Assembly (NCBI GenBank): GCA_937995745.1
Contig: CALKIU010000006.1
Coordinates: forward strand, 1 to 64,000
Source of the DNA: an uncultured Bacillaceae bacterium
Lineage (GTDB): Bacteria > Bacillota > Bacilli > Bacillales > Cytobacillaceae
DNA length: 64,000 nt
Reading direction: 5' to 3'
The notes below the pieces were generated by a model. It saw only the letters and a list, made by a program, of their open reading frames with translations, did not search any database and was not told the DNA's origin. The position numbers and the translations under genes were made by a program. Positions 35,549 through 44,680 of this stretch are shown piece after piece (the first letter of the stretch is position 1; each line of letters begins with the position of its first letter).

Positions 35549-35580
35549 TCAATTAGAAAGGGATACATAGTTCTAATTGA
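35549..35580. repeat. perfect 10-bp inverted repeat
   Basis: TCAATTAGAA and TTCTAATTGA flank 12 bases, about 150 bases before the suf promoter. A regulator site is possible but unproven. Confidence 0.5.
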
Positions 35581-35730
35581 TAAGGGAATAATAGGTAAGA
35601 AAAAGTTCTTTGCGGGGAAATAAAAGCGTTTTCTTTTTATATTATCAGGAATATAAATTAAATATAACTTTATACAGGCGCGGATATGTTTTTTTTTTTG
35701 CATAGCGTTTAAGTTGATATGAAATTTCAT

Positions 35731-35759
35731 TTGATATAAGATTGTAATGAGAATAGAAT
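35731..35759 (+). promoter_or_regulatory. sigma-A promoter of sufCDSUB
   Basis: TTGATA (35731-35736), 17-base spacer, TAGAAT (35754-35759), with the start codon 72 bases on. The -10 region is embedded in GAATAGAATGAGAATGAAAATG, a repeat of GAAT-like words that faintly resembles a Fur-type site but does not match the consensus. Confidence 0.55.
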
Positions 35760-35830
35760 GAGAATGAAAATGGTAATACCTGACAAAGGTAATGCTAAAA
35801 AAATATTATTTTTTTTACGGAGGTTTTAAT

Positions 35831-36616
35831 ATGGCAGGTTCAACTTTGACGATTAAGGATCTTCATGTTTCAGTAGAAGGAAAAGAAATTTTAAAAGGGG
35901 TTAACCTTGAAATAAAAGGTGGAGAGATTCACGCCATCATGGGTCCGAACGGAACGGGTAAATCCACCTTGGCGCAAGCGATCATGGGTCATCCGAAATA
36001 TGAAGTAACAAAAGGAACGGTTGAATTGGATGGCCAAAATGTTCTGGAAATGGAAGTGGATGAACGCGCCCGCGCCGGATTGTTCCTCGCCATGCAATAT
36101 CCGAGCGAAATCAGCGGCGTCACCAATGCGGACTTTTTGCGCACCGCCATCAATGCGCATCGCGGAGAAGGAAATGAAATTTCCTTGATGAAATTTATCC
36201 GCCAGCTGGATGAAAAAATGGAATTCTTGGAAATGGATCCGAATATGGCCCAGCGTTATCTGAATGAAGGTTTTTCCGGCGGTGAGAAAAAGCGCAACGA
36301 GATTCTGCAATTGATGATGTTGCAGCCGAAAATCGCCATTTTGGATGAAATTGATTCCGGTCTTGACATAGATGCTTTGAAAATTGTATCCAAAGGAATC
36401 AACGCCATGCGCGGAGAAAACTTTGGCTGCTTGATTATCACCCACTATCAACGCCTGTTGAACTACATTACTCCTGACTACGTTCATGTCATGATGCAGG
36501 GGCGCATTGTTAAATCGGGAGGTCCTGAACTGGCCCAACGCCTTGAAGCCGAAGGTTACGAAGAGTTAAAGAAAGAGTTGGGCATTGTGGACGAGACTGT
36601 TGAGCAAGAAGCGTAA
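35831..36616 (+). CDS. sufC: Fe-S assembly ATPase SufC
   Basis: A 261-residue ABC-type ATPase of the SufBCD scaffold. Walker A is GPNGTGKSTLAQ, the signature FSGGEKKRNEILQLM, Walker B IAILDEIDSGLDIDAL, H-loop LIITHYQRLL. The ATG follows ACGGAGG. First gene of the operon sufC-D-S-U-B. Confidence 0.96.
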   Translation: MAGSTLTIKDLHVSVEGKEILKGVNLEIKGGEIHAIMGPNGTGKSTLAQAIMGHPKYEVTKGTVELDGQNVLEMEVDERARAGLFLAMQYPSEISGVTNADFLRTAINAHRGEGNEISLMKFIRQLDEKMEFLEMDPNMAQRYLNEGFSGGEKKRNEILQLMMLQPKIAILDEIDSGLDIDALKIVSKGINAMRGENFGCLIITHYQRLLNYITPDYVHVMMQGRIVKSGGPELAQRLEAEGYEELKKELGIVDETVEQEA

Positions 36617-36632
36617 TGTTAGGAGGATCAAA

Positions 36633-37943
36633 ATGACAACGGAAATTAAATTACCATTTGATACAGGCTATATCACTTCTTTTTCCAAAAAAATGGGGGA
36701 ACCGGAGTGGCTGACGAATCTCCGCACGGAGGCCCTCAAAAAGGCGGAACAGCTCCCGCTTCCCAAAGCGGATAAAACCGATATATCAAATTGGAATTTC
36801 AGCAATTTTTCCAAGCATCTCGTCGAGAGCGAAGATATTTCCTCTCTTGATGAGCTTGCGGAAGAAATCAAATCTTTGGTGAACTTGCAGGAAGAGGAAC
36901 AATCTCTTTATATTCAGAGGAACAATCGCCCTTCTATCCTGAAAGTTTCCAAAGAGATGCAGGATCAAGGCGTTATTTTCATGGACATTTTTACCGCGGC
37001 GAGAGAACATGGCGATCTTCTGCGGAAGTATTTTATGAAAGACGGCGTGAAAGTGGATGAACATAAACTGACAGCGTTGCATGCCGCATTGATGAACGGG
37101 GGAGTGTTTTTATACGTTCCCAAAAATGTCCAGCTTGCCGCGCCTGTCCAAGCGATTTTCATTCATGACGATGTGGAAGCGAATCTGTTCAATCATGTGT
37201 TGATTGTGGCAGAGGAAAACAGCTCCGTAACCTATGTGGAAAACTATATTTCTACCGTGGAAGAGTCAAACGGCGTTTTTAACCTGGTCACCGAAGTATT
37301 GGCCGGCCCGAACAGCAAAGTTCAGTACGGGGCGGTAGATACGATTGCCAAGAATACAACCGTTTATGTAAACCGCCGCGGCGTGACAGACAACAACGCC
37401 CGCATTGAATGGGCGCTCGGGATGATGAATGACGGCGATACCGTTTCCGATAATACGACATATCTTATGGGGGACGGTTCGAGCGGCGATACGAAAACAG
37501 TGGTGATTGGCCGCGGAGAGCAGACCGAGAACTTCACCACCAGGGTCGTTCATTTCGGCAAACATACAGACGGCCATATTTTGAAACACGGTGTGATGAA
37601 AGACAGCGCCACATCCATTTTCAACGGGATTGGAAAAATTGAGCACGGGGCCTCGAAGTCCAACGCCCAGCAAGAATCCCGGGTACTGATGCTAAGCGAA
37701 AATGCGCGCGGGGACGCCAACCCGATCCTGCTCATTGATGAAGATGATGTCATGGCGGGACACGCCGCTTCCGTCGGACGGGTCGACCCGATTCAAATGT
37801 TTTATTTAATGAGCAGGGGCATTCCGAAAAAAGAGGCTGAAAATCTGATTATTCACGGATTCCTGGCTCCCGTGGTGAACGAACTTCCAATCGAAGGAGT
37901 CAAAAGACAATTGATAGAAGTGATTGAAAGGAAAATCAGGTAA
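36633..37943 (+). CDS. sufD: Fe-S assembly scaffold protein SufD
   Basis: A 436-residue SufB/SufD-family protein with an N-terminal helical part and a beta-helix core (VTYVENYIS, TTRVVHFGKHTDGHILKHG, GHAASVGRVDPIQMFYLMSRG). It forms the scaffold with SufB and SufC. AGGAGG precedes the ATG by about seven bases. Confidence 0.95.
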   Translation: MTTEIKLPFDTGYITSFSKKMGEPEWLTNLRTEALKKAEQLPLPKADKTDISNWNFSNFSKHLVESEDISSLDELAEEIKSLVNLQEEEQSLYIQRNNRPSILKVSKEMQDQGVIFMDIFTAAREHGDLLRKYFMKDGVKVDEHKLTALHAALMNGGVFLYVPKNVQLAAPVQAIFIHDDVEANLFNHVLIVAEENSSVTYVENYISTVEESNGVFNLVTEVLAGPNSKVQYGAVDTIAKNTTVYVNRRGVTDNNARIEWALGMMNDGDTVSDNTTYLMGDGSSGDTKTVVIGRGEQTENFTTRVVHFGKHTDGHILKHGVMKDSATSIFNGIGKIEHGASKSNAQQESRVLMLSENARGDANPILLIDEDDVMAGHAASVGRVDPIQMFYLMSRGIPKKEAENLIIHGFLAPVVNELPIEGVKRQLIEVIERKIR

Positions 37944-39175
37944 TGGTCAATGTAAAGGAAATTCGTTCTTATTTTCCAATTCTGAATCAAAAAGTAAACG
38001 GCTGCCCCCTTGTTTACTTGGACAACGCGGCGACATCGCAAAAGCCGGTCCAAGTAATTGAAGCGTTAAACCAATATTACCGTGAATATAATTCCAATGT
38101 GCACAGAGGTGTGCATACACTGGGCACAAGAGCGACCGACGGATATGAAGGGGCACGGGAAAAAGTCCGAAAGTTCATCAACGCCAAATCCGTTCAGGAA
38201 ATTATTTTTACTAAGGGAACAACGGAGGCCGTCAACACGGTTGCGGCCAGCTACGGACCGGCAAACGTCAAAGAAGGCGATGAAATCGTCATCACCTATA
38301 TGGAACATCACAGCAATATCATTCCGTGGCAGCAACTGGCCAAACGGACAGGGGCGACGTTAAAATACATTCCTCTTCAGGAGGACGGCACCATTTCTCT
38401 TGAAGATGTGAAAAAAACGGTTACTTCCAATACAAAAATTGTTGCCGTTACGTTGGTTTCCAATGTTCTCGGCACCATCAACCCCGTAAAAGAAATTGCC
38501 AAAATCGCCCATGAAAACGGGGCCGTCATTGTTGTCGACGGCGCCCAAGGCGTGCCCCATATGAAAGTGGATGTGCAGGAATTGGATTGTGATTTCCTCG
38601 CATTTTCCGGGCATAAAATGTGCGGCCCGACAGGCATCGGTGTATTATACGGGAAGAAGCACCTTCTTGAAAATATGGAGCCGGTTCAATTTGGCGGGGA
38701 AATGATCGATTTTGTCAATTTGTATGATTCAACATGGAAGGAACTTCCTTGGAAGTTTGAAGGAGGCACGCCGATCATTGCCGGGGCAATCGGCCTCGGG
38801 GCCGCGATTGACTTTTTGGAGGAAATCGGTCTCGATGCGATTGCCGAACATGAACACCGTCTGTCCGCTTATGCTTTGGAAAAGATGAAAGAGATTGACG
38901 GTATTGCCATTTACGGACCGCATGATCCTGATAGACGCGCCGGACTTGTTACGTTTAATTTGGACGATGTCCATCCGCATGATGTGGCAACCGTTCTGGA
39001 TGCGGAAGGAATCGCTATCCGTGCCGGGCACCACTGCGCCCAGCCGTTGATGAAATGGCTGAATGTGTCCGCGACCGCCCGCGCCAGCTTCTATTTTTAC
39101 AATACGGAAGAAGAAATTGATAAGCTTGTCGAAGGGCTTATCAGGACAAAGGAGTATTTCAGCGATGTCTTTTAG
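37943..39175 (+). CDS. sufS: cysteine desulfurase SufS
   Basis: A 410-residue PLP enzyme that supplies sulfur as a persulfide. PLP Lys is in FLAFSGHKMCGPTGIGVLYG and the active-site Cys in IRAGHHCAQPLMKWL. The ATG overlaps the sufD stop by one base. Confidence 0.96.
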   Translation: MVNVKEIRSYFPILNQKVNGCPLVYLDNAATSQKPVQVIEALNQYYREYNSNVHRGVHTLGTRATDGYEGAREKVRKFINAKSVQEIIFTKGTTEAVNTVAASYGPANVKEGDEIVITYMEHHSNIIPWQQLAKRTGATLKYIPLQEDGTISLEDVKKTVTSNTKIVAVTLVSNVLGTINPVKEIAKIAHENGAVIVVDGAQGVPHMKVDVQELDCDFLAFSGHKMCGPTGIGVLYGKKHLLENMEPVQFGGEMIDFVNLYDSTWKELPWKFEGGTPIIAGAIGLGAAIDFLEEIGLDAIAEHEHRLSAYALEKMKEIDGIAIYGPHDPDRRAGLVTFNLDDVHPHDVATVLDAEGIAIRAGHHCAQPLMKWLNVSATARASFYFYNTEEEIDKLVEGLIRTKEYFSDVF

Positions 39176-39617
39176 AAATCTCGATGCATTGTACCGGAGC
39201 GTCATCATGGATCATTACAAAAACCCGCGCAATAAAGGCGTTCTTGAAGACAGCAGCTGCACGGTCAATTTGAACAACCCGACCTGCGGGGACAGAATCC
39301 AGCTTTCACTGAAAATTGAAGACGGAATTGTTGTGGATGCCAAACACGATGGAGAAGGCTGCTCCATTTCCATGTCGTCGGCGTCCATGATGACAGAACT
39401 CATTAAAGGAAAAAAAGTAGAAGAGGCATTGGAATTGGCGCAAATTTTCTCCGATATGGTGCAGGGAAAAGAGATTGACACGGATTATGACTTGGGGGAT
39501 ATTGAAGCGTTGTCGGGAGTGAGCAAATTCCCGGCCCGCATCAAATGCGCCACGCTTGCTTGGAAAGCCATGGAGAAAGCTGTTAAGGAAGGAACGTCTG
39601 GGGACGAAGAACAGTAA
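39165..39617 (+). CDS. sufU: sulfur-transfer protein SufU
   Basis: A 150-residue zinc-dependent sulfurtransferase of the Gram-positive SufU type. Cysteines occur in NNPTCGDRIQ, GEGCSISMSSASMM and RIKCATLAWKAM, with the Asp of TCGD completing the zinc site. It overlaps the sufS end by 11 bases and takes persulfide sulfur from SufS. Confidence 0.94.
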   Translation: MSFRNLDALYRSVIMDHYKNPRNKGVLEDSSCTVNLNNPTCGDRIQLSLKIEDGIVVDAKHDGEGCSISMSSASMMTELIKGKKVEEALELAQIFSDMVQGKEIDTDYDLGDIEALSGVSKFPARIKCATLAWKAMEKAVKEGTSGDEEQ

Positions 39618-39661
39618 GGCCTCTTTGCCTTACGGACTTCTTAGAATGGAGGATGACTGAA

Positions 39662-41059
39662 ATGGCTAAAAAAGCACCTGATATCGGTGAATATAAATAT
39701 GGTTTTGTCGACAGGGATGTTTCCGTATACCGCACCAAACGCGGCTTGACGCGTGAAGTGGTTGAGGAAATTTCCAGGATTAAGGAAGAGCCTGAGTGGA
39801 TGAGGGAATTCCGCTTAAAGGCCCTGGAAATTTTCTACAGCTTGCCCATGCCGCAATGGGGCGGAGATTTGAGCGCTTTGAATTTCGATGAAATTGTTTA
39901 CTACGTAAAACCGTCTGAGAGAACAGAACGGTCCTGGGATGAAGTGCCCCAGGAAATTAAAGATACGTTCGACAGACTCGGAATTCCCGAAGCGGAACAA
40001 AAATGGCTGGCGGGGGTTTCCGCCCAATACGAATCAGAAGTGGTTTACCAAAATATGAAAAAAGATCTCGAGAAGCAAGGAATCATCTTTAAGGATACGG
40101 ATTCCGCGTTGAAAGAGCACGAGGATTTGTTCCGCAAGTATTGGGCAAAAGTCGTTCCCCCGACGGATAACAAGTTTGCGGCGTTGAACTCGGCTGTTTG
40201 GTCCGGAGGGTCATTCATTTATGTTCCTCCCGGCGTAAAAGTCGACACCCCGCTGCAAGCTTATTTCCGGATTAACACGGAAAACATGGGACAATTTGAA
40301 CGGACGCTGATTATCGTTGACGAAGGCGCCCACGTCCACTATGTGGAGGGCTGTACGGCTCCGATTTATTCGACAAGCTCTCTCCACAGTGCGGTCGTTG
40401 AAATTTACGTGAAGAAAAATGCGTATTGCCGTTATACGACGATTCAAAACTGGTCCAACAACGTGTACAATCTCGTTACGAAGAGAGCGGTTGTTGAAGA
40501 AAACGGAACGATGGAATGGATCGACGGCAACATTGGTTCCAAGCTGACGATGAAATATCCGGCCTGCATTTTGAAAGGCGAGGGCGCAAGAGGAATGACG
40601 CTGTCCATTGCCTTTGCCGGAAAGGGACAGCATCAAGATGCCGGTTCCAAGATGATTCACTTGGCGCCGAACACGTCATCGACGATCGTTTCCAAGTCCA
40701 TCTCCAAGGACGGCGGAAATGTGACATACCGCGGAATCGTCCACTTCGGCCGCAAAGCGGACGGAGCGCGCGCCAACATCGAATGCGATACGCTCATTTT
40801 GGACAATAAATCAAAATCAGATACGATTCCGTACAACGAAATCTTGAACGACAACATTTCCTTGGAGCACGAAGCGAAAGTGTCCAAAGTATCCGAAGAG
40901 CAGCTCTTCTATTTGATGAGCCGCGGCATTTCCGAAGAGGAAGCAACGGAAATGATCGTCATGGGCTTCATCGAGCCGTTCACAAAAGAATTGCCGATGG
41001 AATATGCCGTCGAAATGAACCGCTTGATCAAATTCGAAATGGAAGGAAGCATCGGTTAA
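39662..41059 (+). CDS. sufB: Fe-S assembly scaffold protein SufB
   Basis: A 465-residue scaffold subunit on which the cluster is built. Typical segments are AKKAPDIGEYKYGFVDRDVS, VEGCTAPIYSTSSLHSAVVE, GSKMIHLAPNTSSTIVSKS and YLMSRGISEEEATEMIVMGF. The ATG at 39662 lies nine bases after GGAGG; an ATG at 39653 abuts that site and is rejected. A terminator follows directly. Confidence 0.96.
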   Translation: MAKKAPDIGEYKYGFVDRDVSVYRTKRGLTREVVEEISRIKEEPEWMREFRLKALEIFYSLPMPQWGGDLSALNFDEIVYYVKPSERTERSWDEVPQEIKDTFDRLGIPEAEQKWLAGVSAQYESEVVYQNMKKDLEKQGIIFKDTDSALKEHEDLFRKYWAKVVPPTDNKFAALNSAVWSGGSFIYVPPGVKVDTPLQAYFRINTENMGQFERTLIIVDEGAHVHYVEGCTAPIYSTSSLHSAVVEIYVKKNAYCRYTTIQNWSNNVYNLVTKRAVVEENGTMEWIDGNIGSKLTMKYPACILKGEGARGMTLSIAFAGKGQHQDAGSKMIHLAPNTSSTIVSKSISKDGGNVTYRGIVHFGRKADGARANIECDTLILDNKSKSDTIPYNEILNDNISLEHEAKVSKVSEEQLFYLMSRGISEEEATEMIVMGFIEPFTKELPMEYAVEMNRLIKFEMEGSIG

Positions 41060-41065
41060 TAAAAG

Positions 41066-41102
41066 AAAGCCTGCCACGACAACGTTTGTGGCAGGCTTTT
41101 TT
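41066..41102 (+). terminator. terminator of the suf operon
   Basis: AAAGCCTGCCAC and GTGGCAGGCTTT are perfect arms with a 10-base loop and a T-run, seven bases after sufB. Confidence 0.93.
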
Positions 41103-41251
41103 GATCCGCTTGCAGCCGGCGGCTTGAGACGGTGGCATGTGTCTATTGAATGGCCCGTCAATTTAAGGACGGGACGGATTAAACTTGGAAGCCGGATAGT
41201 GAAATCAAGCTTTCGGATTCGAACCATGGCAGGGAACCATAAGCTTGTCCT

Positions 41252-41911
41252 TCACGTCATGTGTATAATCCCCCGGCGCAACGCTTCGGCCACCGCTTCC
41301 GAACGTGTCTGGACTTTTAATTTTTTATAGATTTTGGTCAGATTGTATTCGACCGCTCTTGTGCTCATAAAAAGTTGTTCAGCAATGGATTTATTGCTTT
41401 CTCCTTTTGCCAGGCTTTCGAGAATTTCGATTTCTTTCTGGGTGAAGGAAATAATGTTTTCCGGTTGTGAAGATGGCGGACCATGGTGAACTGGGATCGT
41501 CATGTCGGAAAGGCGCAACTGTTTTAATAAAGATACGGGGATAAGAGCAAAACCGTTTAAGGCGGCGCGGACAGCCATTACAAGTTCATCCCGCGAAGCC
41601 GATTTGCTAATGATGCCGCTGATTCCCAAATCGACCAACAAGTTAAATTTTGAAGTATATTCAAAACCGGTATAAAGAATAATTTTTGCATCTTCTTGAA
41701 ATTCGAGAATGTCTTTGGCGAGTTCGAGACCAGAATAGTGCGGCATATGCATGTCGAATAAATAGACATCAAAAGGATTCTTCCTGCTTTCTTCCAGAGC
41801 TTTTTCAATTTCAAGATGATATGTGACTTCAAAATCCGGCTCTTGTTCGAGCATATTTTTTGTTCCTTCTCCAACGAGTTGATGATCATCGACAATCAAA
41901 ATCCGTGCCAA
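41252..41911 (-). CDS. ComA-like LuxR-family response regulator
   Basis: A 219-residue NarL/ComA-type regulator. The receiver has ARILIVDDHQLVGEGTKNML, the phospho-acceptor Asp in VYLFDMHMP (about residue 53), and ISKSASRDELV with the Lys. The C-terminal helix-turn-helix is SLAKGESNKSIAEQLFMSTR followed by VEYNLTKIYKKL. The VDDHxxxxEGT start and ISKxxS and VEYxLT blocks recall ComA. TTG at 41911 with GAGGTGA just before it is favoured over GTG at 41920, which overlaps the kinase stop. Partner of the adjacent kinase; targets unknown. Confidence 0.85.
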   Translation of the reverse strand: MARILIVDDHQLVGEGTKNMLEQEPDFEVTYHLEIEKALEESRKNPFDVYLFDMHMPHYSGLELAKDILEFQEDAKIILYTGFEYTSKFNLLVDLGISGIISKSASRDELVMAVRAALNGFALIPVSLLKQLRLSDMTIPVHHGPPSSQPENIISFTQKEIEILESLAKGESNKSIAEQLFMSTRAVEYNLTKIYKKLKVQTRSEAVAEALRRGIIHMT

Positions 41912-41916
41912 TTTTC

Positions 41917-44235
41917 TCACCTCGGAATGGTAATATGGACCTGCAATCCTTTTCCTTTACCTGTTACAAAATCAATTTTTCCATTCAAGCTGAATATCCT
42001 TTCTTTTAAACCGGCAATCCCCATGTGACCGGTCAAGTTGCGGATTTCCGCGGGGTCAAACCCTATTCCGTTATCCCGATAATCAATACAGATCATTTGA
42101 TTTTCTTCCCATATATGGATGGAAACTTTGCTGGCTTCCGAATGTTTGTCAGCGTTGTTTAACAGTTCCTGAAGGATGCGATAGATGGTCAGACTTTTGT
42201 TGTAGTCGCCAAATTCCTCCGCAATCGGTTCAATATCATAATAAAGGCGGAATTTTGCCCGTTCTTGAAACTGAGTGAACAGTTCCTGCAATGACCGTGT
42301 CAATCCCGCTTCTGACAGGAGATTCGGCCTTAATTCATTGCAAGTGTTCCGTATCTGTTTTATGACATCCAGCATCCCGTTCTTAATTTTCATGAGTTCT
42401 TTGCGTGTTTGCTGCGGGAGATTCCGCCCGTTCTGCAGCAAATTTTCCAGTTTGCGGTACCAGACAATTTGATCCTGCAAAGCGGAATCATGTAAATCGG
42501 AGGCCAGACGCCTTCTCTCTTTTTCCGCCAATTGAAAAAGGAAACGCGATAAGGAGACGGATTGCGGCTCTGTTGCAAGTCTTCGCTCTTCAATCGAAGC
42601 AATAAGCGCGTTTATCGCAAAAAGGTTTTCAAAAACGAGCCTGACGTATTTCACGATTCCGATCAGCCATGATTTTTCACTCAAGTTAAAACTTGTTCCG
42701 TTTCTCTTTAAACCAATCCATAAATAAGTTTTCTTGCCGCCGTTTTGATAAAGGCGAATCCCGAGCCTTCCTTTGTAACTGAGCAATTCCCCCGTTTCAT
42801 GCTGCATCATCCACTTCATCTGTTTTTCCAACGAAAACAATTTTTCATCGCCGTACATGGTTTTTACGTGAAAAGCCCCTTGTTCCGGTTGATATTCAAT
42901 GAGAGAGATGGTACCGGGATCGAGCGCCGAGACAATTTCTTTAGTCAAATACTGTTCCAGCTCATCTTGCTTCATGATAGATGATAATCCTTTTGTGAAT
43001 TGCTCGAACCGCTGGGCCATATTCGTCCGGTCTTGAAAAAGATAATGGCGGAATTGAAAATCAATTTTCTCTTTTGCAAACAAAAAAAGGATGTTCAGGG
43101 CAAAGATCAAGAAAAAGATTTGTCCAAAAAGGCGGAACCCGTTTTGTTCCTGATTGGCAATGGCCACGACGAAAACAGAAATCAACAGTGTCGGCATCAA
43201 GGATAACAGCGAATAATAACGAATTCGACCGAGAATAAAGTTGATATCCAACAGCTGTTTCGTAATGACCAAATAAGCATAGCCAAACGGGAGGGCGTAT
43301 ACGGACAATGTGGCGAAATCATCCGGGATCAACTCAACTCCAAATAAATGAGGAATTGCATATAAAAGGATAAACGGGCCGTAGGCAACCATTTGAATGA
43401 CCAGCAGCCATTTCAGCAGCGGCTGATGACGGGTATTCCTCCTTTTTATGTAAAAATAGAAGATCAATGCAATAGAATAGAAAACGTTTAAAATAAAATA
43501 AACTAACATGAGTCCGTCTGCCAAGAAAAACGGCAGTTCGGGAAAAAATGTATCTTCAAGAATATTAAGAATAATAACGGCAACACACAGCAGGATATTG
43601 AGTTTTAATAGAATCGATGATTTTCTTGCAATCATTCGTTTCTCCCAAAAAAGAGAATGCAAGAAACAGACAATAAACAGCGCTCCCGCCTGAAAAGATA
43701 AAGTGAAAACAAGGGCAGGTCCAAGCAGCCCTCTGCCGGAGCCATTGGATGCAAACAAAGCGAGAGCGGCCATCATCATAAATGCGATTAGGTAATAAGC
43801 GGAAATTGTCCTTTTTTGATAGATAATGAGAGAAAGCAAGAGAACCAATATTGAAAAAAACCCCGGAATGAACATTTCCGTTATCATGTTGTTTTCATGA
43901 AAGGAGATGTCGGCGGCCCGATATTCCCTTATCTGCCCGTCTTTGATAACTGTTAATTTCTCTGCGGATAAAAGCTTTTGCCGAAGAAGGAAGATTGCTT
44001 CCTTCTTTACTTTTTCATCATCAATTTTCAGAATGACATCGCCCGGAGCCAAGTCGGTAAATCGTCCCCATCCATCACTTTGCATGATTTTTTTAATTTG
44101 AATGCCTCCGTTTTCCCCGCTTACAGGCGAAATTCCGCTGTATGTTTGCAGCTTCGTTTGGATCAAATAAGCATGAAGCGCCACATAAACCCCGAAAATG
44201 ATGAGAGCAATCCATTTTCTTTTTTGCAAGAGCAT
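41917..44235 (-). CDS. ComP-like membrane sensor histidine kinase
   Basis: A 772-residue kinase close in length and layout to ComP of B. subtilis. After a first helix near residues 8-24 comes an outside PDZ-like loop (SDGWGRFTDLAPGDVILKID). Further membrane helices fill about residues 120-385, ending with FILGRIRYYSLLSLMPTLL, a ComP-like block. Then follow a GAF-like segment, the phosphorylated His in ERRRLASDLHDSALQDQ (about residue 570) and the ATPase boxes (LLNNADKHSEA, DNGIGFDP, GKGLQVHI). The ATG at 44235 follows GGGAAGGGAG. No comQ or comX is found upstream, so the signal is unknown. Confidence 0.86.
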   Translation of the reverse strand: MLLQKRKWIALIIFGVYVALHAYLIQTKLQTYSGISPVSGENGGIQIKKIMQSDGWGRFTDLAPGDVILKIDDEKVKKEAIFLLRQKLLSAEKLTVIKDGQIREYRAADISFHENNMITEMFIPGFFSILVLLLSLIIYQKRTISAYYLIAFMMMAALALFASNGSGRGLLGPALVFTLSFQAGALFIVCFLHSLFWEKRMIARKSSILLKLNILLCVAVIILNILEDTFFPELPFFLADGLMLVYFILNVFYSIALIFYFYIKRRNTRHQPLLKWLLVIQMVAYGPFILLYAIPHLFGVELIPDDFATLSVYALPFGYAYLVITKQLLDINFILGRIRYYSLLSLMPTLLISVFVVAIANQEQNGFRLFGQIFFLIFALNILFLFAKEKIDFQFRHYLFQDRTNMAQRFEQFTKGLSSIMKQDELEQYLTKEIVSALDPGTISLIEYQPEQGAFHVKTMYGDEKLFSLEKQMKWMMQHETGELLSYKGRLGIRLYQNGGKKTYLWIGLKRNGTSFNLSEKSWLIGIVKYVRLVFENLFAINALIASIEERRLATEPQSVSLSRFLFQLAEKERRRLASDLHDSALQDQIVWYRKLENLLQNGRNLPQQTRKELMKIKNGMLDVIKQIRNTCNELRPNLLSEAGLTRSLQELFTQFQERAKFRLYYDIEPIAEEFGDYNKSLTIYRILQELLNNADKHSEASKVSIHIWEENQMICIDYRDNGIGFDPAEIRNLTGHMGIAGLKERIFSLNGKIDFVTGKGKGLQVHITIPR

Positions 44236-44273
44236 GTTTCTCCCTTCCCCCATTGGCGGATACGCAAGGAAAT

Positions 44274-44324
44274 CCGCAAAAAAGATTGCGGAAACTACTG
44301 TTTGGTTTGCGGCCAATACGGCAA
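44274..44324. promoter_or_regulatory. cluster of ComA-like half-sites between divergent units
   Basis: CCGCAA (44274-44279), TTGCGG (44286-44291), TTGCGG (44307-44312) and CGGCAA (44319-44324). The two TTGCGG copies are 21 bases apart, two helical turns. The B. subtilis ComA site is built from TTGCGG and CCGCAA with 4-base spacing; here the spacing and order differ. Inferred binding region for the adjacent ComA-like regulator. Confidence 0.45.
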
Positions 44325-44526
44325 CCTTTTGGATTATGATCAATGCAGAAAATTCCCAACAAGGCAGTCGGAAAATTGTCTTTCCCGGCAACGCGCATTT
44401 AATCAATATTTTCAATATTCCCAGTTTGATAAAAGTAAATATTCTTTCACTATCATAACACGACTTTTCAAAAACACTGACAAATTATTTCAATTTTCCA
44501 AAAGAAGATGAGGGGAGGAATTTTAC

Positions 44527-44607
44527 ATGAAAAATACGATGAAAAATATTGTATTGGCCATCATAGGGACGGCGGTGGGAATTGCTATTATCACATTCTT
44601 GAAATAG
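44527..44607 (+). CDS. 26-residue hydrophobic peptide
   Basis: An open frame of 27 codons beginning MKNTMKNIVLAIIGTAVGIA and ending ITFLK. A strong site (GGGGAGG) lies eight bases before the ATG. The peptide is a single potential membrane helix with short basic ends. It is divergent from the ComP/ComA-like genes and 73 bases upstream of the ABC exporter. It could be a signal or toxin-like peptide, a small transporter subunit, or a leader peptide. I do not recognise a family. The gene is too short for ordinary gene finders. Confidence 0.55.
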   Translation: MKNTMKNIVLAIIGTAVGIAIITFLK

Positions 44608-44680
44608 GCAAATGGATTTGCGCGTAATTTGCCGCAAAAGCCGGAGCATAAGGAATTTCAATGGAAAGGAAGGTTGAACG

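Larger units (their letters stand above)
35242..35730. other. 489-base AT-rich region upstream of the suf operon
   Basis: No gene. Two perfect inverted repeats (35428-35469 and 35549-35580) and long A/T runs. Probably leader/control DNA of suf, or the decayed end of the unit before it. Confidence 0.5.

Noticed and set aside
35741..35775. Possible Fur box before sufC
   Set aside because: GAATAGAATGAGAATGAAAATG only vaguely resembles GATAAT repeats; it does not match the 7-1-7 inverted consensus, so it is not called.
44236..44526. Search for comQ or comX upstream of the ComP-like kinase
   Set aside because: The 290-base gap is too short for comQ (about 300 residues), and no ComX-like precursor frame with a ribosome site was found.
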